Below, piece by piece: positions 8,411 to 15,531 of a DNA stretch of 15,618 nucleotides. The position numbers and the translations under genes are program-made. Origin of the DNA: Eubacterium sp. (GTDB taxonomy: Bacteria > Bacillota > Clostridia > Oscillospirales > Acutalibacteraceae); NCBI GenBank assembly GCA_029050995.1, contig JAIDLO010000110.1:1-15618 (forward strand), written 5' to 3'. Position 1 is the first letter of the stretch. Each line of letters starts with the position of its first letter. The notes under the pieces were generated by a model. The model did no database searches, had not been told where the DNA came from, and saw only the letters and a list, made by a program, of their open reading frames with translations.

Positions 8411-8449
8411 AAAGAAGCTAAGAGATTTGAAAAATCTCTTAGCTTCTTT
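8411..8449. terminator. Bidirectional intrinsic terminator, 18-bp stem
   Basis: The arms at 8411-8428 and 8432-8449 pair perfectly over 18 bp around a 3-base loop (GAA). The A-rich start and T-rich end make it functional in both directions. It ends the alpha-mannosidase transcript (stop at 8407) and that of the convergent MmcQ/YjbR gene (stop at 8468). Confidence 0.95.
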
Positions 8450-8467
8450 ATACTATTATTCATGTTT

Positions 8468-9136
8468 TCATTTCTTTGCAAGCACATAGCTTTCATCTAT
8501 GAGCGTAAAAATTTCATCAAGGGAAACTGAGCCGTCAAGCACAACCGTTATCCAATGCTTTTTATTCATATGATAACCTGGTAAAATTTTAACTTTATCT
8601 ATTTTTTCAACCTCTTCGGGCTTCATTCGCAAATCTATCACTTCAACGATTTCATCACTTTCAAAACCAAGCTTGCTGCGAGAAACAGTTAATATCGCCG
8701 CATACCATTTTTTATTATCACTTCTGCGAACAACTGCGTTATCGGGAAACTTTTTCCATAAGTATTCAAGCTCATCGCCATAAGTGTTGCGAACATAAGC
8801 AATAATCTCTTTCGCTATATCCGTTTTGAAAACATCCGGCTCAAAGCATTTATCCGCTATATCCGTTAAAATATTTTCATATTCTGCTCTAATCGTTCCA
8901 ACAAATTCGCCGACTGCACCGCTTGCAAGATGCAGTGTATAGGGTTCATTCAAACCTGTATCCATAATTGTTGCGGACACTTTGCCCAATTCTGTTATTG
9001 AAACCAGCATTTCAAATTCACTTGACGGAAGAATGCCTTTATAGAAATATGTATCTTCCCTTTTTTCAAATCCATATTCCAAAAGCCTTTCAAAATTGCA
9101 GGCTTTATTTTTAAATATCACATTTGCTATATCCAA
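8468..9136 (-). CDS. MmcQ/YjbR family protein with extra N-terminal domain
   Basis: The C-terminal half (about residues 105-220) is an MmcQ/YjbR-like domain. Its marks are the LWKKFPDNAVVRR region, KKWYAAILTV, the GYHMNKKHWITVVLDG segment and a final LIDESY. YjbR domains have a CyaY-like fold related to double-wing DNA-binding proteins. They are often annotated as DNA-binding, but their function is poorly established. Residues 1-100 form a separate region that I cannot assign to a named family, although 220-residue two-part versions are common in Firmicutes. The protein is soluble, with no signal or membrane segment. The gene starts ten bases after the metallophosphoesterase stop. Its ribosome binding site (GATGAGGA) lies in the end of that gene, so the two are very likely co-transcribed. 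Confidence 0.85.
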   Translation of the reverse strand: MDIANVIFKNKACNFERLLEYGFEKREDTYFYKGILPSSEFEMLVSITELGKVSATIMDTGLNEPYTLHLASGAVGEFVGTIRAEYENILTDIADKCFEPDVFKTDIAKEIIAYVRNTYGDELEYLWKKFPDNAVVRRSDNKKWYAAILTVSRSKLGFESDEIVEVIDLRMKPEEVEKIDKVKILPGYHMNKKHWITVVLDGSVSLDEIFTLIDESYVLAKK

Positions 9137-9146
9137 AATAATATCC

Positions 9147-10400
9147 TCATCTTACTATGATACCACGATAATCCGTATCTGAGTCCTCAAGCATACTGTT
9201 CAAATAATTGAGCGTAAATTCGCCCTCCTGCTTTTTCCAGAGCGCAATTCCCTCTTTATACTTTTTCTGATCTGTTGGAATGCCTGCAAAATAATTTGCA
9301 TTTATATCCGCAAAGGTTTCTGCAAGCAAAGCCTTCTCTTTATCGGAAATATTCATTTTCTTATATTCATCTGATGTTCTTGTTTTGTTCTTAAAGAAAT
9401 CTTCGGAATAGCTTTCAAAATTCAGCAGGTTTTCATCGTCTGCATTATTCTTCTTTGCCCAGCCTGATACATCAACAGCCTTTGCCGCATAGCTGAACGA
9501 TCTTCCATTAAAATCAATTACGCCATATTGATGCGGCGCAACAGCAAGCGAGGATGTTGTAATTTCCGTTACTCCATCTTTTGCATAATGCTGCATATGA
9601 ATATGACCGCTTAAATTCAGCCGAACTTTATATTGATTATAAAGCTCCAGAAGCTTATCGGCATTATAAAGCTGAAAGCCCAAGGATAAAAGTTCATTAT
9701 GCGCAAATAAATTCTGATGACTTACTGTAAGTACCTTCATATGTTCTTTTTTTGCTTTTTGGAGCTGTTCTTCAATCCAATCAAAGGAGCGCTCCTGAAC
9801 ATAATTCGTGCCGTACGCATTTGTATCCAGCATTAAGATACACAAATCCGAATTTACCTTGTACAGATAGCTGAGCGAATAAGCATCAACGCTTTCTGCC
9901 TGCTTCATACCGAAATCATAATATATTTCTTTAAATTCATCGGGAGATACCGAATCAACATATTCGTATTCATCCCCGATAAAGCTAACCGAGGTAGACC
10001 TGTTTATATCATGATTGCCCGGAATAACAAGCACCTGAACACCGCTTTCCTGAATAGCCGAAAGTTTCTTTGCCAAATCCTTGTGGCTTTCCTTTTCTCC
10101 GTTAAATGCAAGATCTCCGCTCAGGATAAGAACATCGGGAGAAGCCTTGATAACCTCATCGGAAAAGGCAGACATAATTTCATCGATATACTGAATAACC
10201 TTACCGTCCGAATTATTAATCGTCTGCCAAAACACCTTGCCGTGATCCGTAAGGCTTGGGGACAAATAATGCAAATCCGTTGCCGTAATGATTTTAACAG
10301 GCTCGCTGTTGTTTTTGCATTTAAAAACAAGAACACTGCATACAGCTCCTGCAATCAATGCAATTATAATAACCGCTGCTATAATTCCTTTTCTTTTCAT
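9147..10400 (-). CDS. Membrane-anchored metallophosphoesterase
   Basis: This 417-residue calcineurin-like phosphoesterase has an N-terminal hydrophobic segment (about residues 5-27). A Cys at 21 lacks a proper lipobox, so a signal anchor is more likely than a lipoprotein and the catalytic domain should face outward. The full set of dimetal motifs is present in order: TDLH (Asp42, His44), SGDLAFNG (Asp96), PGNHD (Asn129, His130, Asp131), VSHQN (His228) and SGHIH (His266, His268). It should hydrolyse a phosphomonoester or phosphodiester outside the cell. The substrate cannot be predicted. About 120 C-terminal residues beyond the core are lysine- and aspartate-rich and resemble no family I recognise. 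The ATG follows GGAAGG (complement of plus 10406-10411) and a consensus promoter. The MmcQ/YjbR gene follows in the same operon. Confidence 0.92.
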   Translation of the reverse strand: MKRKGIIAAVIIIALIAGAVCSVLVFKCKNNSEPVKIITATDLHYLSPSLTDHGKVFWQTINNSDGKVIQYIDEIMSAFSDEVIKASPDVLILSGDLAFNGEKESHKDLAKKLSAIQESGVQVLVIPGNHDINRSTSVSFIGDEYEYVDSVSPDEFKEIYYDFGMKQAESVDAYSLSYLYKVNSDLCILMLDTNAYGTNYVQERSFDWIEEQLQKAKKEHMKVLTVSHQNLFAHNELLSLGFQLYNADKLLELYNQYKVRLNLSGHIHMQHYAKDGVTEITTSSLAVAPHQYGVIDFNGRSFSYAAKAVDVSGWAKKNNADDENLLNFESYSEDFFKNKTRTSDEYKKMNISDKEKALLAETFADINANYFAGIPTDQKKYKEGIALWKKQEGEFTLNYLNSMLEDSDTDYRGIIVR

Positions 10401-10432
10401 ACTAACCTTCCGTAATAAACAACTTTATAACA

Positions 10433-10461
10433 ATTATATAGCTTCTCTCATACTTAGTCAA
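10433..10461 (-). promoter_or_regulatory. Consensus promoter of the metallophosphoesterase operon
   Basis: On the minus strand, TTGACT (plus 10456-10461) is followed by a 17-base spacer and a perfect TATAAT (plus 10433-10438), about 33 bases before the ATG at 10400. Five of six -35 bases and all -10 bases match the vegetative consensus. The plus-strand sequence ATACTTAGT (10450-10458) overlaps the -35 box. It is the inverse of a nonamer found at the flavodoxin promoter. Confidence 0.8.
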
Positions 10462-10482
10462 TGAAGATATAGCAAAACGAAT

Positions 10483-10511
10483 TTGCCCCAAAGGCATAAA
10501 TATGATATAAT
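10483..10511 (+). promoter_or_regulatory. Promoter of the LysR-type regulator gene
   Basis: TTGCCC (10483-10488), a 17-base spacer and a perfect TATAAT (10506-10511) precede the ATG at 10540 by 28 bases. The TTG of the -35 box could be misread as a start codon for a longer protein, since the frame is open from there. The promoter explains this stretch better. It diverges from the metallophosphoesterase promoter with only 21 bases between the two -35 boxes. Confidence 0.78.
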
Positions 10512-10539
10512 TATTCAAAACTTGTATAGGTGTGGTTTT

Positions 10540-11430
10540 ATGGAAATAAGAGTTTTAAAATATTTTTTAACGGTTGTTCGCGAAGAAAGCATAACAAAAG
10601 CTTCAGAGGTTCTGCATATAACACAGCCCACTTTGAGCCGTCAGCTTGCACAGATGGAGGAAGAAATCGGCGTAAAGCTGTTTAACAGAGGCTCGCGAAA
10701 AATCACATTAACAGATGAGGGCATACTGCTTCGCAGAAGAGCAGAGGAAATTCTTTCCCTTGTTGACAAAACCGAACAGGAGCTATCCGAAAATGAAGAA
10801 CAGATTGAGGACAAAATTACAATCGGCTGCGGCGAGGTTAAGGCTGTTCAGATACTGCCAAAGCTGTTTGCTTCGTTCAATGAAAAATATCCCAATGTTA
10901 CATTTGATATTTATACGGCAACTGCTGACCTCGTTAAAGAGCAAATGGACAAGGGGCTTATAGATATCGGATTACTCTTAGAGACTATTGATATTGAAAA
11001 ATATGAATTTATCCGCCTGCCGATAAAGGACAGATGGGTTGTTCTTATGAAGCCTGATGATCCGCTTTGTGAAAAAGAAATCATTACACCAAAGGATTTA
11101 GCCAGGCTTCCCCTTATTCTGCCAAGAAGAATGAGCGTGCAGAACGAGCTTGCAAGCTGGTTTGGAAGCTATTACAAGGATTTAAATATCAAATTTACAA
11201 GTAATTTAAGCACAAACGGTGCAATTATGGTTAGTGAAGGATTGGCATACTCCGTTGTAATTGAGGGTGCTGTTCCGTTTTGGGACAGCAATAAAATTGC
11301 ATATCGCCCATTATCGCCGACATTAACGGCAACAAGCGTACTAGCATGGAAAAGAAATCAGCCGTTCAGCCCTGCTGCTACAAAATTCATAGAGCATTCA
11401 AAATGCTTTTTAGGCATAGATGAGGTATAA
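10540..11430 (+). CDS. LysR-family transcriptional regulator
   Basis: This 296-residue regulator has the classic LysR layout. A winged helix-turn-helix fills residues 1-60 (MEIRVLKYFLTVVREES, then TKASEVLHITQPTLSRQL, EEEIGVKLFNR, LTDEG). A linker helix and a two-lobed periplasmic-binding-protein-like effector domain (about 90-290) follow. I use the ATG at 10540 because the longer frame starting at TTG 10483 would begin inside the -35 box and add residues foreign to the family. AGGTGTGG (10528-10535) is the ribosome binding site. The gene lies immediately before, and in the same direction as, the flavodoxin-MATE-cupin-CMD-ADH operon, with 79 bases between. No terminator is visible in that gap, so some read-through is possible. 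By position it is the probable regulator of that operon, responding to an unknown small molecule. Confidence 0.93.
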   Translation: MEIRVLKYFLTVVREESITKASEVLHITQPTLSRQLAQMEEEIGVKLFNRGSRKITLTDEGILLRRRAEEILSLVDKTEQELSENEEQIEDKITIGCGEVKAVQILPKLFASFNEKYPNVTFDIYTATADLVKEQMDKGLIDIGLLLETIDIEKYEFIRLPIKDRWVVLMKPDDPLCEKEIITPKDLARLPLILPRRMSVQNELASWFGSYYKDLNIKFTSNLSTNGAIMVSEGLAYSVVIEGAVPFWDSNKIAYRPLSPTLTATSVLAWKRNQPFSPAATKFIEHSKCFLGIDEV

Positions 11431-11432
11431 AA

Positions 11433-11485
11433 ACTAAGTATTTGATATATTACGGCTTCATAGGTAAAATATAAGTATAACTTAT
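11433..11485 (+). promoter_or_regulatory. Promoter and candidate operators of flavodoxin operon
   Basis: TTGATA (11442-11447), a 17-base spacer and TAAAAT (11465-11470) form a convincing sigma-A promoter about 40 bases before the flavodoxin ATG. ACTAAGTAT (11433-11441) abuts the -35 box on its upstream side. Its inverse occurs upstream of the LysR gene at 10450-10458, which makes it a candidate LysR half-site. The palindrome ATAAGT-ATA-ACTTAT (11471-11485) covers the expected transcription start and repeats the core TAAGTAT. Confidence 0.6.
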
Positions 11486-11509
11486 TTATTATCAAAGGAG
11501 TTCATTATT

Positions 11510-12148
11510 ATGAAAAAGGCTTTATCCATTGCACTTGTGCTTGTTTTTGCAGTTTCTTTTGCAGCATACACAGGAAGCAAAGAGGAAGAAAAGGATTCAA
11601 CAAATCCACCAATAACCGAAAACAATTCCGAAACAAATACTGAAAAGGAAACAAAAAATACTGAAACGCACAAAATTCTTGTTGCCTATTTCTCTGCAAC
11701 AAACACTACGGAAAGAGTAGCACAGGATATTGCAGACAGCTTGAATTGCGATATTTTTGAGATTGTTCCGCAAAATCCATATACAGATGATGATTTGAAT
11801 TATCACAACAGCAACAGCAGAACTTCAATTGAAATGAATGATGAATCGGCAAGACCAGCTATTGCAAGCTCCGTTGAGAATATTGAGCAGTATGATACTA
11901 TTTTTATCGGATATCCGATTTGGTGGAATGATGCACCGAGAATTATAAACACATTTCTTGAAAGCTATAATTTTGCAGATAAAACAATCATTCCGTTTTG
12001 CACATCAGGCGGCAGCGGCATAAATGCAAGCGTTTCAAATCTTAAAAATGCATTCAGCAATTCAAAATGGGAAAACGGAAAAGGCTTTAACGGATCTTCA
12101 TCAAAAGAAGAAATTGCCGAATGGGCAAATTCTTTTAATCTGAAATAA
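11510..12148 (+). CDS. Exported flavodoxin-domain protein
   Basis: The protein has 212 residues. Residues 1-19 form a signal peptide and about 24-50 a charged Glu/Thr/Asn-rich linker. A flavodoxin fold of the Flavodoxin_4 type follows: ILVAYFSATNTTERVA for the FMN phosphate, GYPIWWNDAP and CTSGGSGI around the isoalloxazine ring. It should carry FMN and act in electron transfer or quinone-type reduction on the outer face of the membrane. Relatives usually have a lipobox Cys after the hydrophobic core. Here the position is Tyr20 (TAC at 11567-11569), so lipidation looks lost, although signal peptidase I could cut at SFA-AY. AAAGGAG (11494-11500) precedes the ATG by nine bases. This is the first gene of the five-gene operon, and the MATE gene begins 12 bases after its stop. 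Confidence 0.9.
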   Translation: MKKALSIALVLVFAVSFAAYTGSKEEEKDSTNPPITENNSETNTEKETKNTETHKILVAYFSATNTTERVAQDIADSLNCDIFEIVPQNPYTDDDLNYHNSNSRTSIEMNDESARPAIASSVENIEQYDTIFIGYPIWWNDAPRIINTFLESYNFADKTIIPFCTSGGSGINASVSNLKNAFSNSKWENGKGFNGSSSKEEIAEWANSFNLK

Positions 12149-12160
12149 AGAGGCTGCATT

Positions 12161-13489
12161 GTGTTTTCCAATAAGGATTTAAAAAAGCTGATCATACCGC
12201 TTGTTATAGAACAGCTGCTTGTTATGCTTGTCGGCACGATAGATACAATGATGGTTTCTCACGCAGGCGAGTCGGCTGTATCGGGTGTTGCGCTTGTGGA
12301 TATGCTTGATTATCTGATTATCACAATACTTTCAGCGCTTGCAACAGGCGGAGCCGTTGTTGTCAGCCAATATATCGGCAGCAGGGATACGAAAAAAGCA
12401 AACATTTCAGCAGGGCAGTTATTTAATGTTTCGGCAATTCTTTCCGTATTCATTATGATTTTCTGCCTTATATTTCATAAAGAAATACTAAAACTGCTGT
12501 TCGGGAAAATTGAAGATGATGTTATGCAGGCTTGTATCACATACTTTGTGATTACAGCCTTCTCCTTCCCTTTTCTCGGCATTTATAATGCAGGCGCAGC
12601 ATTGCTTCGTTCTATGCAGAAAACGAATGTTACAATGTATATATCAGCTTTAATGAATGTGATTAATATAACAGGCAATGCAATCGGTATATTTGTTTTT
12701 AAAGCAGGCGTTGCGGGTGTTGCAATTCCAACCTTGATTTCAAGAACGACTGCTGCAGTGCTGATAACGCTATTGCTGTTTAAACAAAAATATGAAATTC
12801 ATTATACGCATAAATCTATCTTATCGTTCAAAAAAGAATATGCAGGCAGAATCTTAAAAATTGCTTTGCCAAACAGCGTTGAAAACGGTTTGTTCGCTTT
12901 GGGCAGAGTGCTTGTTTCGGGGATCGTTGCCCTATTCGGTACAACGCAAATTGCGGCACACGGAATAGCAAACAGTATTTTCCCGATTCCTGTATTGGTT
13001 GTTAATGCTATAAACCTTGCAATGATAACCGTTGTGGGGCAGTGTATCGGTTCAGGGGAATACAAACAATCAACTTATTACACAAAAAAGCTGATGAAAA
13101 TTTCTTATGTTTCAACAGCGGTACTCGGTGCTTTAATCTGTGCCTTTCTTCCGCTTATTCCATACTTTTACGAACTATCGGATGGAACATACAGATACAT
13201 CTGCATCTTAATCATAATCCATAATACTTTTGCCGTTCTGCTTCATCCAACCTCATTCAATCTTGCAAACAGCTTAAGAGCGGCAGGAGATGTTAAATTC
13301 ACAATGATTATCGGTATCGGCTCAATGCTTGTGTTCAGGCTGGGTTCCGGTGTTCTTTTCGGAATAGCAATAAATATGGGTGTAATCGGCGTATGCATTG
13401 CAATGTGCATGGATTGGCTTGCGCGCTCCATTGCATTTACCATACGATACAAAAGCAGCAAATGGAAAACGATAAAAGTAATATCATAA
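12161..13489 (+). CDS. MATE-family multidrug efflux transporter
   Basis: This 442-residue polytopic membrane protein appears to have about twelve hydrophobic helices, the usual size for the MATE/DinF group. Family features include the opening LIIPLVIEQLLVMLVGTIDTMMVSHAG, the region GGAVVVSQYIGSRDTKKA after helix 2, and internal similarity between the two halves. It should export cationic or aromatic compounds using a sodium or proton gradient. The start is GTG at 12161, supported by AAAGAGG (12147-12153) seven bases upstream. That site overlaps the flavodoxin stop, which implies translational coupling. Its place in an operon with redox enzymes suggests it exports a toxic substrate or product handled by them. 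That is inference; the substrate cannot be read from the sequence. Confidence 0.93.
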   Translation: MFSNKDLKKLIIPLVIEQLLVMLVGTIDTMMVSHAGESAVSGVALVDMLDYLIITILSALATGGAVVVSQYIGSRDTKKANISAGQLFNVSAILSVFIMIFCLIFHKEILKLLFGKIEDDVMQACITYFVITAFSFPFLGIYNAGAALLRSMQKTNVTMYISALMNVINITGNAIGIFVFKAGVAGVAIPTLISRTTAAVLITLLLFKQKYEIHYTHKSILSFKKEYAGRILKIALPNSVENGLFALGRVLVSGIVALFGTTQIAAHGIANSIFPIPVLVVNAINLAMITVVGQCIGSGEYKQSTYYTKKLMKISYVSTAVLGALICAFLPLIPYFYELSDGTYRYICILIIIHNTFAVLLHPTSFNLANSLRAAGDVKFTMIIGIGSMLVFRLGSGVLFGIAINMGVIGVCIAMCMDWLARSIAFTIRYKSSKWKTIKVIS

Positions 13490-13525
13490 ACATAATAAAA
13501 CAGAATTAAATCAGGAGGAATACAA

Positions 13526-13930
13526 ATGAACGCAAATGAATTTGAACAGACTTTTCCTTTAGGGGAAAAGAATGACGCTTATGCTCAGTTTTTTGTTGGT
13601 CAAAGCTATTTAAAAATGCTTACAACCGAGCGTGTTGGCATAGCAAATGTGACTTTTGAACCGGGATGCCGAAACAATTGGCACATTCATCATAAGGGCG
13701 GACAGATTTTGCTTTGCACGGCAGGCAGAGGATACTACCAGGAATGGGGCAAGCCTGCACTGGAGATGAAGCCGGGCGATGTAATCAACATTCCGCCTGA
13801 GGTTAAGCATTGGCACGGAGCTGCACCAAACAGCTGGTTTTCACATCTTGCAGTAGAAGTACCTGCTGAAGATGCATCAAACGAATGGCTTGAAGCAGTT
13901 TCAGATGAAGACTATAATAAACTTAAATAA
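13526..13930 (+). CDS. Small single-domain cupin protein
   Basis: This 134-residue protein is a single conserved-barrel cupin. Cupin motif 1 is the NWHIHHKGGQILLCTAGRG segment with His53, His55 and Gln60. Motif 2 is KPGDVINIPPEVKHWHGA with His95 and His97. Where classical cupins have Glu as a metal ligand, Gln60 is present. As I recall this is common in the TM1287-like cupins that accompany carboxymuconolactone decarboxylase proteins. It probably binds a divalent metal and may be an isomerase, a dioxygenase-like enzyme or a small-molecule binder; no reaction can be assigned. AGGAGG (13512-13517) gives strong translation initiation. It lies 36 bases after the MATE gene and 19 before the CMD gene, with no promoter or terminator between. 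Confidence 0.9.
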   Translation: MNANEFEQTFPLGEKNDAYAQFFVGQSYLKMLTTERVGIANVTFEPGCRNNWHIHHKGGQILLCTAGRGYYQEWGKPALEMKPGDVINIPPEVKHWHGAAPNSWFSHLAVEVPAEDASNEWLEAVSDEDYNKLK

Positions 13931-13949
13931 ATATAAGGAGAAAAAGATT

Positions 13950-14273
13950 ATGGCAAAGGTAACAGCAGGCAGAGATGAGCTTGGCGTTTTTGCACCGAAA
14001 TTTGCTGAACTCAATGATGATGTTTTATTCGGAGAAGTTTGGTCAAGAGAAGACAAATTATCAGCAAGGGACAGAAGCATTGTAACCGTAACAGCATTAA
14101 TGGCAAGCGGTATATTAGACAGTTCTTTGAAATTTCATATTCAGAACGCAAAAAATCACGGCGTAACAGCAGAGGAAATGGCTGAGGTTTTAACACACGC
14201 AGCATTTTATGCAGGCTGGCCGAAAGCATGGGCTGCCTTTCGTATGGCAAAAGAGGTTTATGAAATAGATTAA
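13950..14273 (+). CDS. Carboxymuconolactone decarboxylase-like (CMD) protein
   Basis: This 107-residue, all-helical protein of the CMD family (PF02627) has the conserved core SARDRSIVTVTALMASG, then LKFHIQNAKNHGVTAEEMAEV and LTHAAFYAGWPKAW. There is no CxxC pair, so it is not an AhpD-like peroxidase partner and is closer to the gamma-CMD branch. I place the start at ATG 13950, where AAGGAG (13935-13940) lies nine bases upstream. An in-frame ATG at 13872 would overlap the cupin gene by 59 bases and add a non-family leader. Despite the family name, most such small proteins do not act in protocatechuate breakdown, and their reactions are unknown. Pairing with a cupin is a recurring arrangement and the two may act on the same compound. 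Confidence 0.9.
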   Translation: MAKVTAGRDELGVFAPKFAELNDDVLFGEVWSREDKLSARDRSIVTVTALMASGILDSSLKFHIQNAKNHGVTAEEMAEVLTHAAFYAGWPKAWAAFRMAKEVYEID

Positions 14274-14286
14274 AGGAGTAAAAATT

Positions 14287-15456
14287 ATGTTAGGAAATTT
14301 TAGCTATTGCAATCCGACTAAATTGTATTTCGGCGATCACGCATTGGAGTATTTAAACAACGAGCTTCCGAAATACGGAAAAAATGTTGTTCTTGTTTAC
14401 GGCAAAAATTCAATCAAGCAAAACGGCATTTATGATGAGGTTGTTGAAATCTTAAAGAAAAATGATAAAAGCATTGCAGAGATTTCGGGTATAATGCCGA
14501 ATCCGACTGTTGAAAAGCTTTATGAGGGTATTGACATTGCAAGAAAGCATAAGGCTGATTTAATTCTTGCAGTAGGCGGCGGCTCTGTTTGTGATTACTG
14601 CAAGGCTGTTTCTGTTTCGGTAAATTGTGATGAAGACCCTTGGGAAAAATATTATGTTCAATTTGATGAGCCAACCTGTGAAATCATACCTGTTGGTTGT
14701 GTGCTTACAATGGTTGGAACAGGCTCTGAAATGAACGCAGGCTCTGTTATTACAAATCACAAAACTAAAATGAAGGTTGGCCATGTTTTCGCTGATGAAA
14801 GCATTATGCCTAAATTTTCCATTCTGAATCCGAAATACACCTTAACGCTTCCGAAATACCAAATGGTTGCAGGCATTTATGATATTTTCAATCATATCTG
14901 CGAACAATATTTTTCAGGCGAGGACGATAATACAAGCGACTATATCAGCGAAGGGCTGATGAAATCGCTTATTCATTCAAGCTATATTGCGATTGAAAAC
15001 AGTCAAAATTATGAAGCAAGAAGCAATATTATGTGGACAGCTACATGGGCGCTCAACACACTTGTTTCAAGAGGCAAATCAACAGACTGGATGGTTCATA
15101 TGCTTGGTCAGGCAGTTGGCGCACATACAGATGCAACACACGGTATGACGCTTGCAGCCGTTTCCATTCCGTATTACAAATATATAATGCCTTACGGATT
15201 ATCAAAATTCAAACGCTTTGCCGTAAATGTCTGGGGCATTGATGAAAACGGCAAAACAGACGAAGAAATTGCGCTTGAAGGCATTTCAGCTATGGAAAAA
15301 TGGATGCAGGATTTAGGGCTTGTAATGAACACTTCAGACCTTGGCGTAACTGAGGATATGATCGAAGATATCGCAAAATCAACAATCATTCTTGAAGGCG
15401 GATATAAATCTTTCACACACGAGGATATCGTTGCCGTTCTTAAACAGAGTTTATAA
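14287..15456 (+). CDS. Iron-containing alcohol dehydrogenase (YqhD/BDH-like)
   Basis: This cytoplasmic group III alcohol dehydrogenase of 389 residues interconverts aldehydes and alcohols with NAD(P)H. Cofactor motifs are VYGKNSIKQNG (37-47), GGGSVCD (97-103) and GTGSEMN (144-150). Gly39 takes the place of the Asp that favours NADH in FucO, so use of NADPH as in YqhD is plausible. Metal ligands by alignment are Asp199 and His203 (GIYDIFNHICEQYF), His271 (WMVHMLGQ) and His285 (ATHGMTLA). The second His of the usual HxxxH pair is Gln275. AAAGGAG sits just before the ATG, and the gene starts 13 bases after the CMD gene. It is the last gene of the operon and is followed by a terminator. In this setting it is best read as a reductase for toxic aldehydes; a fermentative alcohol role is the alternative. 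Confidence 0.94.
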   Translation: MLGNFSYCNPTKLYFGDHALEYLNNELPKYGKNVVLVYGKNSIKQNGIYDEVVEILKKNDKSIAEISGIMPNPTVEKLYEGIDIARKHKADLILAVGGGSVCDYCKAVSVSVNCDEDPWEKYYVQFDEPTCEIIPVGCVLTMVGTGSEMNAGSVITNHKTKMKVGHVFADESIMPKFSILNPKYTLTLPKYQMVAGIYDIFNHICEQYFSGEDDNTSDYISEGLMKSLIHSSYIAIENSQNYEARSNIMWTATWALNTLVSRGKSTDWMVHMLGQAVGAHTDATHGMTLAAVSIPYYKYIMPYGLSKFKRFAVNVWGIDENGKTDEEIALEGISAMEKWMQDLGLVMNTSDLGVTEDMIEDIAKSTIILEGGYKSFTHEDIVAVLKQSL

Positions 15457-15466
15457 TATAAGAACA

Positions 15467-15498
15467 AAAAGGCAGTATGATTTTTCATACTGCCTTTT
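15467..15498 (+). terminator. Intrinsic terminator of the flavodoxin-ADH operon
   Basis: A perfect 14-bp stem (15467-15480 with 15485-15498) encloses a TTTT loop, ends in TTTT and begins ten bases after the ADH stop. The stem shares its AAAAGGCAGT/ACTGCCTTTT base with the terminator at 4084-4112. The A-rich left side would also allow termination from the opposite strand. Confidence 0.92.
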
Positions 15499-15531
15499 AT
15501 TGTTTAAGTATTTTACATTCGTACAATAATA

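Noticed and set aside
10483..10539. Longer LysR start at TTG 10483
   Set aside because: That TTG is part of the -35 box and the perfect TATAAT lies inside the extension. The family's N-terminus begins at the ATG 10540.
13872..13949. Longer CMD start overlapping the cupin gene
   Set aside because: The extension has no ribosome binding site of its own and no family similarity. AAGGAG sits correctly before ATG 13950.
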